A stretch of 64,000 nucleotides of DNA from Cytospora piceicola (lineage: Eukaryota; Ascomycota; Sordariomycetes; Diaporthales; Cytosporaceae): NCBI GenBank assembly GCA_023375675.1, contig JALQBC010000005.1:310001-374000 (forward strand), given 5' to 3'. The position numbers and the translations under genes were made by a program. Below, in pieces: positions 49,149 through 60,244 of the stretch. The notes beneath the pieces were generated by a model. That model had not been told where the DNA came from and searched no databases. It was given only the letters and a program-made list of their open reading frames with translations. Within the stretch, counting starts at the first letter, position 1. Each line of letters opens with the position of its first letter.

Positions 49149-50336
49149 TCAAGATCCGTAGGCGAACGTGTTGCCGTAGGTGCTGGCGGAGGAGCCATCG
49201 ACCAGGTAGCCATCGGCGACGTAGAAGTAGGCGTAGCGATCGACGAAGCTGTAGGTCGAGTCGTTGTCGAGGGCGTCCTGGACCTCGCCCAAGAAGGAGG
49301 AGATGGTGGCATCGTCGGCTCCGGTGGGGGCGAACTCAGTGATCCAGACAGGCTTGTTGCCGCAGGCTTCGTGGACATCCGAGACAAAGTTGAGGAAGTT
49401 GCTGCTGTCGGCAGGGCTGTACCAGTGAGCCGCGCAGAAAGAGAACTCGCATTCTGAGCCGCAAGCGCTGACCCATTCCTTCAACCAGCTGACACCCTCA
49501 CCGTCGGTTCCGGAGTTGGTGATGGCAGGAGAGCCAATGTTGACCGAGCCGGCGTAGGGGTTCATGTACTGGATGTGGGCAGAAGCGGCCGTGCTGGGGT
49601 CCATGTTGGACTGGCCGGCGTTGTCGGGCTCGTTGAAAGAGAGGAAGTTCTTGGCACCGGCGCTGATGGCGGCCTTGGCATTGGCATCCCAAGTGCTGAC
49701 GAAGTCCTCCCTGGTGCCCCACAGCATGGGGACGAACTCAAGGGAGCTGTCAACATCGGTCAAGCCGTCCTCGACCTGACCCCAGTTGTAAGCCCAGCCG
49801 ATGTGGCTGCCACTACCGATCAGGGGAGAGATCAGGCTGGCGGAGTTGTAAGCAGCACCTCGCTTGCTGGAAGAGCCAGAGACTGCGCGGGTGGTGGTGA
49901 CGGCAGTCTGAGAGCTGGATGCAACGACAGCGGCCTGGGGGGCCACAAAGGAGTACGAGGACGATGAAGCAGCGGGGGTGGCACTGGTAACCAGAGTGGT
50001 AGGCTGCGCAGTTGGTGTGGCAACGGCGACGGAAGTCAACGAGATCGAGGTGGTTCCAGTCGGGATGCTGTTGTAGACGGATGGGGGATGCGCCACAACG
50101 GAATAGCTGGTGGTGGAAACAGCGTCAACGACGGGGGCGGCGGTAGCAACCTCGGCGTTGGGGTCGACAGTGACGGTGACCCAGGTGGTGTCGACGACGG
50201 TCTCGGTGGACTCGTAGACGACAGCCCTCTTGTCCTCGTGGTAGTGACGCTGGGCGTGGCGGTGGCTCAGGGCGAACACACCATTGCTGGTGAGCGCAAC
50301 CGTGGCCAGGACAGCGAGACAAGCCTTTGTGAACAT
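49149..50336 (-). CDS. Secreted GH128-family (Asl1-like) glycosyl hydrolase
   Basis: Single exon, 395 residues. A clear signal peptide (about 1-22, ending NGVFA) is followed by a His-rich propeptide ending in Lys36-Arg37, a likely Kex2 processing site. Residues 38-155 are Ser/Thr/Val/Ala-rich, a probable O-glycosylated spacer. The catalytic core begins near KRGAAYN (158-164): GWAYNWGQ, FVPMLWG, FLSFNEPD with Glu236 as putative acid/base, AAHWYSP, and WITEFAPTG with Glu334 as putative nucleophile. Fission yeast Asl1-type proteins share this core, and GH128 enzymes act on beta-1,3-glucan, so a role in wall glucan remodelling at the cell surface or outside is expected. There is no GPI signal at the C-terminus. 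C-ending codons suggest good expression. Confidence 0.88.
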   Translation of the reverse strand: MFTKACLAVLATVALTSNGVFALSHRHAQRHYHEDKRAVVYESTETVVDTTWVTVTVDPNAEVATAAPVVDAVSTTSYSVVAHPPSVYNSIPTGTTSISLTSVAVATPTAQPTTLVTSATPAASSSSYSFVAPQAAVVASSSQTAVTTTRAVSGSSSKRGAAYNSASLISPLIGSGSHIGWAYNWGQVEDGLTDVDSSLEFVPMLWGTREDFVSTWDANAKAAISAGAKNFLSFNEPDNAGQSNMDPSTAASAHIQYMNPYAGSVNIGSPAITNSGTDGEGVSWLKEWVSACGSECEFSFCAAHWYSPADSSNFLNFVSDVHEACGNKPVWITEFAPTGADDATISSFLGEVQDALDNDSTYSFVDRYAYFYVADGYLVDGSSASTYGNTFAYGS

Positions 50337-51900
50337 TTTTGCAGTTGTGTTTTGTGTTGGTCAAGAATAACAAATGATTGTTGTTGCAGAGAAGCGATGT
50401 CTTCAAATCGGGCCAGACGATGAAAAGAACGTCGTGGTCGTTGAAACTCTTATGAGGGACGAGGATCAGACAATGCTTTGGCAGGCTGATGGGTCGCTCG
50501 TGAACGCTTTGTTCAGTCTCAAAGGAGGGTGAGAGTGGGGGGGTATTCTTAGATTCCACGCGGGAAGTGATGATAATGAATGTGTGTGTGTGTGTGTTGA
50601 GGTTGAGTGAGATGGGGAGTGAGGCGGGCGTAAACGAATGCTATCTGTCAAAGACGCAAAAAAGAATGTTTGCGCTGGCTGAAGACGTCGGGGACGAAGA
50701 CGGCGCGTTTGGGTCGAGGCTGGCGACCTTTTTGTTGTAGTGGGAAGTGACTGGCGTTGTGGACCAGGGAAAGTCAAGAAGAAAAAAAATAGGGTATCAA
50801 CGACCGACCAGGTTGCGGTCGTGTGTAAGAGTGGATTCTAAAGTCAAGAGCGGAATAATACGAGTGGATGTTGCGTGGACAAGGCGGAGGGGGGCTTTCA
50901 TTTTAAAAGGAAGGACGGGGGACACCTGGTGGCCAGCCTGGACATGTTGGAAGTGGAGGTTTTTGATCGATGGGCGATGCGCCTGACCTTGCCTGACTTT
51001 CCTGTTTGGGCGGCAAAAAAGGGAGTTAGTTACGATGCCGATGAAGGTTTTCCGAACCCAGGTCAACCCGCCACGGCCAGCCAGCCAGCCTGTCAGGCCA
51101 GGGGGCAGACAGCAGAGAGCAGAAAGCAGAGCAGAGCGGCAGGGGGCAGACAGCAGGGGGGTGGTAGCAGGGGGGGAGGAGTTAGCAGGGGCAACAGGGG
51201 TTGAAGGAGCAGAATAACGGGTCGGCACAGGGACCAGGGCGGACAATGGGACAAGGGGCTCGCCGTTTGGTGCTAAAAAGGGCTCGAGCTTCGAGAACAA
51301 ACAGAAAGGGAACTGACAACCATGGACGGGTGGACACTAGAAACTACAGTGCACAAGCAGCTGCACAGCTAACATCTCCATATAATTTAGGCTTAATCCC
51401 TAACGTACCAAGGTTCTTAGTCAGATTCTCCACAGCGGCCCATCAATCCAGTTTTAACCCCTACCGCCGTCAAGCCCGGCATCCTGGCGTCAACTGTGTT
51501 GTTCCTCCTCCTCGCCTTGGGGCTTGCCCGGCCCTGTCGTCTCCACTTTGAGCCAATCAATGGGAAGAAGCTCCGGGAACCGTCGTCCGCCTGCTTGCAA
51601 CAAGGGCGCACAACACGGCCTGCACGGGTTGTACGGCTTATACGGCACAGCGACAAGCACGGCAGAACGCATCATCACCACGTCGGCATTGTTCTCCCCA
51701 CTGGCGATTGGCAATTGTGGGCTTGGTGATGAATCAATGTGGCGTACGGTTGTATAATCATGGGGCAGGCCGAGTGTGCCGGGTCTGTAGTGTGTATTGC
51801 TTCATCTAGAACGCCACGGTGTTGACAAACCCTGGTTGTCCCGCATCTGTAAGCAAAACATTGGTCACATCGGAAAAGGCAAGGAAGGGAAGGGGAAGAA
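50337..51900. other. Upstream region of the GH128-family gene
   Basis: About 1.6 kb. The first few hundred bases hold the promoter and leader of the wall protein gene, including a TG dinucleotide run at 50581-50597. A GCAG/GGGGC-rich purine stretch lies at about 51090-51200. No further gene is supported. Confidence 0.45.
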
Positions 51901-52855
51901 GAAAAAAAAAAAGGAAAATTCCTCTCTGACAACACTGGGATGTTTTGGTTTTGGTTTTGGTTTTGGTTTTGGTTTTGGTATTCCTGGCCTTGGCTTGATA
52001 GCGCCACACTGTCCCCTGATCATTCCCGGGCCATCCTATCCTATCCCATCTCACCATCCCATCCCACCATCCCATCCCACCATCCCATCACACAATCTGC
52101 ACATGCCTGACTTGCAAAACTCGTGGTGTTGGTATGGTGTGGAGTGGTGTGGTGTGGTGTGGTGTGTACTGTACTGAGATAAATAAGAGTTTCCAAGGTT
52201 GTGTGGGATGTTGTGCGATGTGGGATGTGCCATTGAGCCTACACAGTAGTGGATGCAGCATGCAGGAACAACCAGGCACTGAAACATCCACAGCCAATCA
52301 AAGCCTCGCGTCACATCGGAGTGGCTCTCCTTGATTAGATTGATTAATTTTTTCGAAAAAGCTCCAGGTTGTCACCTTGGACCTGCAGCATGGAAGGCTG
52401 AATCGTCGATCTTACCCTGTTCCTGGCATTAGGCCTGTTCCCGGTCCCGTCCAGGCCGCCTTCGCATATTGCAACTCGATGGCCACTAACAGTCCACAAT
52501 CGTCCACAATCGTCCAGACCCCAACGTCAAAAAAAAAGTAATAACCACGTTGGGAAAATAAAACCGGGGCGGGGAAAAGGGCTTCCAAGGTTCCTTCGCT
52601 TCTGCCACGTTCTAGGATCTCGTGCTTCCACCATTACTGCGTAATACACATACGACAGCAGCCGACGTCAACCAATCCGCTCTTCCCGGATGCAGGCAGC
52701 CCTCATTGCAGTGTCCCAGGTGAATCTGGCAAGCTGCATGGCCGCGTCGAGCTTGTAACTAACAACTCACCAGAGCTGCAGATCTGCAGCGCTACAGAGC
52801 TACAGAGCTACAGAGCTACAGAGCTACAGAGCTATCGCAGTTGACAGCGCCCATC
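51901..52855. repeat. Cluster of unrelated simple tandem repeats
   Basis: Within about 950 bp occur an A/G run (51902-51914), about six copies of GTTTTG (51942-51979), CCATCCCATCCCA-type repeats (about 52023-52090), TGGTG repeats (about 52129-52168), and 5.5 perfect copies of the 8-mer GCTACAGA (52791-52834). The repeats are unrelated to each other and no gene is seen. Confidence 0.75.
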
Positions 52856-53856
52856 CAGCAACGGCGTCGTTCCAGGCGCGGGTGAACCCAGGAGCATCCA
52901 CGTGTGTGCGTGCAGTACAACTGCCGCCGTTACAAACCCACGTTCCACTACCCATCGACTTCGGGGCCCACTCCCCGCTTCAGTCAAAATCTATTCCGGG
53001 CCGTCCGGTCGAAGCCGTTTGGTATTTCTCGCTGATGAAGAACAGCACCGAATGGATACGGTGTATTCCAGTCAGCATGGTCTGCTAGCTAAGCTGAATC
53101 AAGCCACAGACAGCATCGGCCCAGATCGACCCACCGTCCGCAACTTACCTACCCAGGTATGTACTTTGACTATGTGCTGTATCAGCCAGAACTCTGACGA
53201 GTCGTGAGATCTAATCTGTACGATACGATTGGGTTTGGTCTTGCAGCGTCTGGCCGGACTCCGGCAGGGAAGAGCCTGCAGATGAAACTCAAGCGAGATT
53301 AGCCCCTGCGCCTTGTGTACGCCCGGCGTTCAGCGACTGCCCCTGTCGGCCGGAATACCCCTGACGGCGTGTTGCAAGGTTCTGCGGCGTTGACGGGCCA
53401 GGCGGTCCTGGAAGCCAAAGCCACCGGCGAAGCTGCTTTATTGACTTTCTCGTCCGGAGATGGAGGGGGGAATAACCATGTCGACTTGGAAGGAGGAAAA
53501 AAAAGTTTTGCTTGAAGTTGGGTCGCGTTGACCGGACACCCGATGTAAATCTCTTCTTTTTGAAGAAGTTTTCTTTTTTTCTCTCTCGAGATTTTCCGGC
53601 AATCGAGTGGACGTCGATGCAAGAGAGAACGCACATCATTAGGTTATTCTGAGGGCCTTTGGTTGATCTCGTTGCTAATATCAAGTGATGAATGACACAG
53701 GGGACAACGGCCTTCTCCAGAACCTTATCTGGATGCCCACATCATGCCTCGTGCAATTTTCTCCGTTGATTCGCGATCTGCAAAGCAGCAGTCTGTGCCT
53801 GGCTCGCTTAAGGCCACACAACATCGCATTATCACTCTGCAGCATGAGGTGCCCAA

Positions 53857-53892
<36 letters not shown>

Positions 53893-56266
53893 ACACATGC
53901 GTCTCGCCGGTGGTCTTTTGTCGTGGCGTTGCTACCTGCCAGTTTTTGAGCTCTGGCCCGCATCCTGCATGTCCTGCCGTCCCTCCACACTGGAAACGAG
54001 CTCGGACTTGCATATTACATGCCGGCATAACGCCAGCCTCAATACAAAACCGCTGTGGCACCGGCTGGCTGCACGCTATCAGACGCCTCTCGGGAGGCAG
54101 CCTTAGCATCTGTCAAAACCTCAAAGTTTGACATACATGTGTCTTGTAAATAGTGATACGCGAGCTGTGCTAAGACGTACGTGGCTGCGGTCTTGCTTCT
54201 AGTGTCTATTCCGGCTGCGGCAGTGGCGTTCGTCCAGTGACCGTCGATCTGAGGGACTGTTTTCGTACTGCTCCTTCTGAGGCTTGTAAGGCGTATGAGG
54301 CGTGTTTTGTCGGGTGCCTCACCCCCTCTTTTCCTGTCATCCAGTCTTTGACTTCAAGACATTGAAAGTAAACTAAACTCGTGCTAGCAGCGGCCAGTGG
54401 CCAGTCACGCAGTCTCGGGTCAAACGTTGCTCACGAATCGCACGAGTTTCCGGTGCCTAGAAGGAAGTGTGGCACGCGGTATGGCTTCTTGGGGACGGAC
54501 GGGGACATTGTGGCTTACACGGAAGACACCGAGTCAAACGTGGGTTTGGGACAGATTGATGCCGATGAATGGGGTGTGCGAGTGATTGGTTCTGTGTTGT
54601 GAGTTCGGTTGTTTCAACTTGATTCTCAACACCCTATGATGAGGTCAAGTTTCTTCTGCTTCAGTTTTCCGAGCACATGGCTACCCCATAACGCCGAGAC
54701 CACCACCGTAGCTATCCAAACGTGAGACCTAATAGCTCATGCTTTTGGTGACTGCGGGTCCAAATATCACCACAACATCAACCTGCCGGCTGTACGATCA
54801 TGTCCTCATGGCGACACTCGGCCTGTTTCGGGAGGCCACTTGCAAAGAAGGCTGTATATCCGCCTAATCATGTATTTGATGCTAACCCAGGATATCGTTC
54901 CGTCACGGAACCCTCGTTTGGCGCCGATACTCTGTCCTCACACGCAATGCACAGAGACGGCCTCTGCTAGTCACGCGCAATGATACCATAATGAGATTTG
55001 ATGGTAAGCTGAACCAAACCCGGATGGTGAGTATATTTTTCCGGCCTCGGCCAGGAAAGAAGAGGATTGTAAAACGGTTGAAAAAGTACCATGCGTTCCT
55101 CCAGTTTATGGAATCATGGCATCGGGTGAGTGGCCCTGGTCAACAGGCAGACCCCGGCCGCGACTCACATGTGCACTTATCATCCATTCGGCTGCGGATA
55201 ACAGGTCTTTAGCGAGACGCATCCTAGGGAATCACCTCGAGAGGCTGTTTTGTGTTATTCCCAGCTGAGAAACCAGCTTGCCTTCCTGCGAGTCTGTCGC
55301 CGGGTCTCGATCCAGGCCGGGCGGAGCCGCTTCGCCGTTGTGCCGCTCAGGTGCCTCCCCTTCCTCTCTCTCTCTTGGGCCGGGCAGGCGCCAGTGTCAG
55401 CTGTCGCCGCCTCAGGTAGTGACTCTAGAAAGCACAAGGGGCAATTATGAGGCTCCATCGGCGGTTCATCTTGATTTCACGTCTGCCACAAGGTCAAGAT
55501 AGGTGCCGAAGGCCCAGGAGACCCTGCTATCTCCTTGGAAGGGATAGCGCTACGACATCTTTAGGTAACTTCAGGTGAGGATTATTCGCGCAGGCGCTAA
55601 CGATCAGGAACATGTGGTATTTCCTCTGCATCAAATCCCGAAGGTCCTGATCTCGCAGCCATGCCGAGTGTTGCGGTCGCGATCGGCCGGTACGGCCCCA
55701 TAAAACCCGGGCCTGCCGGCGGGATCGATGACCCGGAGCTTGGTGTCCGTCCGTATGGTACCCACTTTAGTAAGCCGGAGGAGTATCGTCAGCTCCGCCC
55801 CTGGCTTTGTTGACGAGAGACGTCGTTGCTACGTAAAGATGTTCAGTCTCGCTGTTTCGCAATGGAATTGCCACTTTCTTGAAGTTAGTTGAGAAGAACA
55901 TCTGCTATCCCGTGACACCATTATGGTCTCCGGTGAGTCGAAGACTCCGGGCAGCTCTGGCATGTCCGTCTTTTCGATGTATCAAGGTTCAGGCCAGTGC
56001 AATGGCTTCTACTCGATCCTCCAGGTAATGGAGGGTATATTCCGACCGGGTACGGCTCAAACCAGTCATCCGCCGTCATAATATCAAGCTCTAAACCGCG
56101 TGCTATAAGCTCCACGCGGTGTTTTGCACGCCAAGTCTACTGGTACTGTGCGGAAACCGAAGTCAGAGAGGAGAGGCCATACGAAGAGTCGCAACGCTTG
56201 TTTCAAGGAAAGACGAATCAATATAGCCAGGGCACTGTCCTCGTTTTGAAAATTGCTGTAGTTGGG
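52856..56266. other. Gene-poor region before the decayed Zn2Cys6 locus
   Basis: About 3.4 kb without a supportable gene. It contains a CA dinucleotide tract at 53854-53893. A 73-codon frame at 54381-54602 is open but has no recognised features. Confidence 0.45.
53854..53893. repeat. CA dinucleotide microsatellite
   Basis: A nearly pure run of about 18 CA units with one CATA interruption. Confidence 0.85.
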
Positions 56267-57060
56267 AGTACGAAGCTGATACGACACCAAAAGTGTCAAG
56301 GAGCCCGACTCCCGAGGTCTGCCTGTTATCATTGTGTGAGACTAAGTCTAAATTGCGAGTACCCAGCTGTACCATATGTTACACATCAGGTCGGTAATTC
56401 ATACTATGGCCTCCTGAAAAGAGAAATTACTGACCAGGAGCCGACCGCAACTAGCCCGAATATCGAATACCACTATTCAGCATGCAAGACATGCGCTTCT
56501 TCCAAACATTTCCTGCTCCACTCTTTCCCTCATCACGCCCTCGGGAACGATGTGATTTGGACCGACGAGGTCCCTTTTTTATCACATAGAGTTCGTTGTA
56601 ACCCTTGTCCCTCGTCCTAATCACAGCCGGCACCCAATTCTCACTGTCCTCGGGCAGTATGAGTATCTCATGCACAGCATCCTAGGCCTCGTCACCTCCA
56701 GATGCCGGAGCTTATTGCCTCCGACAGCTCCCTGACGGAAGCCTCCATCACCCACCGGCTCGACGCCATCAGGGAAATCAATGACAGGCTGGCGTCTCCA
56801 CTACGCAGAAGCGGAACGCATTACTAGCAGCGTGCTTCGCGCTCATGTCCCAGAGTCTGCTGCTCGAGGAAGGCATGGCTGAGCACATGGCGTTCGTCCG
56901 TGGGGTCTTCATCGTCGGGCTCGGAAGGCGGGCGCCGGGGTGGACTTCATGTGCAGCAACCTGTTGGGCGAAAACCAGGAGGGACTCATACGGCCGCACG
57001 TAGAGAAGGTCCAGATGTCGTCCTGCCGGAGTCGATAGCCGAGTGGAGGGACGGGGCCAG
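56267..57060 (+). pseudogene. Decayed Zn2Cys6 transcription factor gene
   Basis: Fragments of a fungal Zn2Cys6 (C6) regulator appear in order on the plus strand but in different frames. At about 56285-56366 is KCQGARLP...ACYHCVRLSLNCEYP, matching the second half of a C6 zinc cluster; the first two cysteines are missing (STKLIRHQKC). At 56658 (frame 0) is YEYLMHSILGLV; at 56693 (frame 2) HLQMPELIASD...THRLDAIREINDRLA; at 56815 (frame 1) NALLAACFALMSQSLLLEEGMAEHMAFVRG; and at 56946 (frame 0) FMCSNLLGENQEGLIRPH. The C-terminal pieces resemble the conserved region of Upc2-like C6 factors. At least three frameshifts, in-frame stops and missing cysteines argue against function. Introns cannot explain all shifts, because fragments abut within a few bases. 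The middle region is unrecognisable. Confidence 0.6.
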
Positions 57061-58033
57061 TATGTGTTGGTGTTCTTCTTCCACGCCCGCTTCCAACCAC
57101 CTCCCTCCCCTATTCTCGCTTTTGCATCACTGTTACAGAACTTGCTTCTTCAATCGTTGACGGAGGGATGGCCAGGAATCGCAATCAAACAGATCCTCAC
57201 CGTGATACGGAAGTCGGGAAGACGATATCGCCGCCGAAACAAATTGAAAAATACATAAACCACGACATAGGGACGTACAGATCAAAGCGGAGCTTTCAGC
57301 GTACAATCAGTGGCCTATGTGGGTACTAGCACCGCTGGAAAGGGATCCGGACTGCTTTGGGAAGGCTGATAGGGGTGGGAAGCGAATAGAGCTTGAAAGC
57401 TGATGTACAGGATATGCGAAACTGTTCAGATGACGCCACAAGGTAGGTACTTATATATCCCCTATCTCTTCGCTATTTTACCCGCTTTCATTTCTTATGT
57501 TAGTGCCTCGGGAATACCTGTGGAACTCATAGTCCTGTTGCCAAAGCCTTGGGACTCTCTTGCGTCAGATACTACCACCCAATCTGCCGACTTGACACTC
57601 ACATATTTCCTAGCCGAACTGACCTCAGTTTGAATGCTTCATTTTGGGCGGAACCTGAAGAACCTAGACGTCCCCTCTCACTTCTCTCTCTCGTCTCCTT
57701 TCATTTTTAGTATGCTGCTGTGGTCCTGTTCATGTGTACTTTAAAGTATACCATATCTTCACGAACTTGTTCATTGTCGCAGCACCACGATGACAATTGC
57801 AATGCCAGGGTTGAAGAGGAGCTGGATCAAGTTAGTTCTTATAAACACATGCACATTCTGGCAATTAACGAGAAACATCGGATGCTTCATGTTGGCGAAA
57901 GAGACCACTGAAGTCGAAAAGGTTGACGAGAATTTGATAGTTACATGTAGTAATTTCCCTTCCAAATTTCGACCCTGAAACCTGAATACATAGTAGGAGA
58001 CGGCCTAGGCACATGATTAATAGTACTAAGTAC
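57061..58033. other. Intergenic region
   Basis: About 1 kb between the decayed factor gene and the small membrane protein gene. Short frames with some hydrophobic stretches (57403-57633) are not supported as genes. Confidence 0.45.
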
Positions 58034-58450
58034 TTATGTTGGTATGTATGACTCTGGACGCATATAGTATGACCCACGCTCGATTTCGAACCCCTGCCGA
58101 CCTTGACCCTCCTGCTCCTCCCATCCACCGCATTGGAATCCCCGAACAGGCCTTCGCGTTGCCGACTCCAGTTCCATCTCCTCATCCACCACTTCCTTGG
58201 CGATGTTCTGCCTGACGATGAAGATCAACAACCAGACGGGCCAAATGACAGCCGGCAAGAAGTAGATGAACGGCCAGAGAGGCTTGAGGAATGTTACCTC
58301 CCGGAACGGGCGCGGTGGCCACTTGTAGACCCTCTGCCCGTGGCGCTCGCCTTTGAAGTGAGCAGTCAGATTGGTGCACGCGATGAAGAAGCCTATAGCC
58401 CATATCATGCATGTGGGAATGACCCAGGAAACTTGCTGGTGTGGGAGCAT
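58034..58450 (-). CDS. Small two-pass membrane protein of unknown function
   Basis: Single exon, 138 residues, ATG at 58450. Two hydrophobic segments, about 9-27 (WVIPTCMIWAIGFFIACTN) and about 57-77 (rich in Trp, Pro and Phe), flank a short basic loop (FKGERHGQRVYKWPPRPFR). The C-terminal 60 residues are hydrophilic with Glu, Gly and Arg. A natural start, membrane topology and absence of repeats make it a plausible gene. I do not recognise a named family; cellular location and role are unknown. It is the only gene in about 3 kb and is not clearly paired with a neighbour. Confidence 0.65.
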   Translation of the reverse strand: MLPHQQVSWVIPTCMIWAIGFFIACTNLTAHFKGERHGQRVYKWPPRPFREVTFLKPLWPFIYFLPAVIWPVWLLIFIVRQNIAKEVVDEEMELESATRRPVRGFQCGGWEEQEGQGRQGFEIERGSYYMRPESYIPT

Positions 58451-60244
58451 TCTGATGGTGCTCGGAGAGTTGCAGTTTGAAGAGAGATATGTGGATTTGG
58501 TGGTTTTGTATAAGCGAGGTGGCTCGTTGGCAAGGACTGTTCACCGGTTTTTTTCGTGTTTGATAAAATTATGTATGATTCCAGGAAAACCTACCATGCA
58601 CCCAAAGCTCATCACATATATATATGTGTGTGTGTGTGTACAACTTTGAACATTGTTCAGCAGCTATGACAGTCCAGTCGCCAGAAAACCTGGAAAGGTG
58701 GCGCCGGCGCATCTTGGGCCCTCGAAGGCTAACTTATTATTATTCAATTCCGAAGTAGTCCCACCTGGGCAACACTCGTGGGATATATTCCCGGTTCCCC
58801 ATGGATTGTGCAACAGAGCGACATCTTTTAGTTTGGGAGATATCACGAGCAATCGTAAAGAGGTGTACATATATGGTGAGGAGGCTTACTTACTCCACGG
58901 GGAATAAGGTATGTACGGGAGGTTCTACGCAGAAGATTCCTGCATGTGCAAGAGCTAAGTGAGGTCTTGGTGTTGCGCCTAGTTGCGCCTAAAGCTACTC
59001 GAGTACAAAAGTACATAGACGCAATATAATCAAGGGACTAACCCCCTGGTCAGGTGTCTTACACTCCATTGGTCCAAGCGGGCGCTAAACTGATCAGCGG
59101 CAGGGTATCATTTAAGCTTATTATCACCCAGGGCAGCTATGGGGCAGTCGCGAGAGAAGGAGGTCTAATATCCAACAGGTACGATCTGACAACGAACTTG
59201 TCTCCAGAAAGCACTGTCACAACAGCAAGAGCAGTCAAATTAGCATAAGTATACATCGGTTGCCAATGAAAGAGAAACCTCCAGCCTAAACGGCCTGCCC
59301 CGTCCCTAGCAGCTCCAGACCCAAGCTCCCTCCTGGGTTTTGGCTCTTGACACAAAGTCAAAAAAAAAATAAAAAAATAGGGATACAGGGAATCAAAAAG
59401 TAGGTCTAAATAATCAAGTTGAAATAGAAGTCATTAATAATAAACTTCCCTCACGGGCGGAGGCCTAGACAGGAAACATTCAATGGTACCAGTGCCTGGG
59501 AGTCGAACCCACAGTCACCGCAGCATATCACTGCATCTGGAACGAAAGTGTATGCTGATGATGATATGCCACTGGACCATTGTAAATGGAAAGGTCTGGC
59601 TGAGCGTCGGAGGGCGAGTGGCTAGGAGGCTGCCTGGTTGACTACTTAACGTTCGGATGAAGTGGAAGCCTGGGCCACTCGACGTACTTTTAGAATGTAG
59701 CGAATAGTACCGTGGTTGCTCTAGCAATTCCGGATACGCCTGAGCCCTACACAAAATACAGCCCACAAGATAAGAGCAGCAGTAAATTCTAGACATCCCT
59801 ATAGTAGCGGCTTCCTCTGGGAGGACGCAAGGTGAAGACCAGTTGGCAGGTATACCCAGTGAGCATCACGACGCACCATTTGACCATTTTCAACACACTT
59901 GGTACAGAGAGTGGAAGCATTATCATTGCCCGTCTAATTCTGTCATCGCGTGTCTATGTTCCTACTATCCCGAGAAAGTCTAAAGCAGTCTTGGGCCCCG
60001 AAACACCCAGTGAGAGATATCGTGCAAACTGAACCATATTCCTCGCGATTCAGGGACAACCCATAGCACCGAGAAACTTCTGCCATGAGCAATGAAACCA
60101 TATTTTGACGTACGGGGTACTGACGCCTTGAACCCACGTCAGACCCATCCATTTAAGCGCAATGATCCTCAGAAAACGCCCGGCCCGAGAAACCGTTATC
60201 ATACACGTGCGGCCTCAACAATACACCGATAATCATCATACACC
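58451..60244. other. Intergenic region containing a tRNA-like element
   Basis: About 1.8 kb, downstream of the kinase/phosphatase gene. It includes a TG microsatellite (58625-58639), an A-rich run (59360-59377) and the tRNA-like palindrome described separately. No protein gene is supported. Confidence 0.5.
59481..59582 (-). ncRNA. tRNA-like element with Pol III A and B boxes inside an inverted repeat
   Basis: On the minus strand, TGGTCCAGTGG (59579-59569) fits the tRNA A-box consensus TRGYNNARNNG and GGTTCGACTCC (59509-59499) fits the B-box consensus GGTTCGANTCC, 59 nt apart. The element is bounded by inverted arms CAATGGTACCAGTG (59481-59494) and CACTGGACCATTG (59570-59582), which pair with a single bulge. 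An internal stem CAGCATA/TATGCTG is also possible. A normal cloverleaf does not form: the acceptor and T-arm positions do not fit, so it is not a standard tRNA. A minus-strand T run (59377-59360) lies about 100 nt downstream and could terminate Pol III. It may be a tRNA pseudogene, the head of a SINE, or an unusual Pol III RNA. Confidence 0.4.

Noticed and set aside
55997..56260. N-terminal part of a 207-codon plus-strand frame as an intact gene
   Set aside because: The part before the zinc-cluster remnant has no recognisable features and the frame ends before the downstream C6-factor pieces; treated as part of a decayed locus instead.
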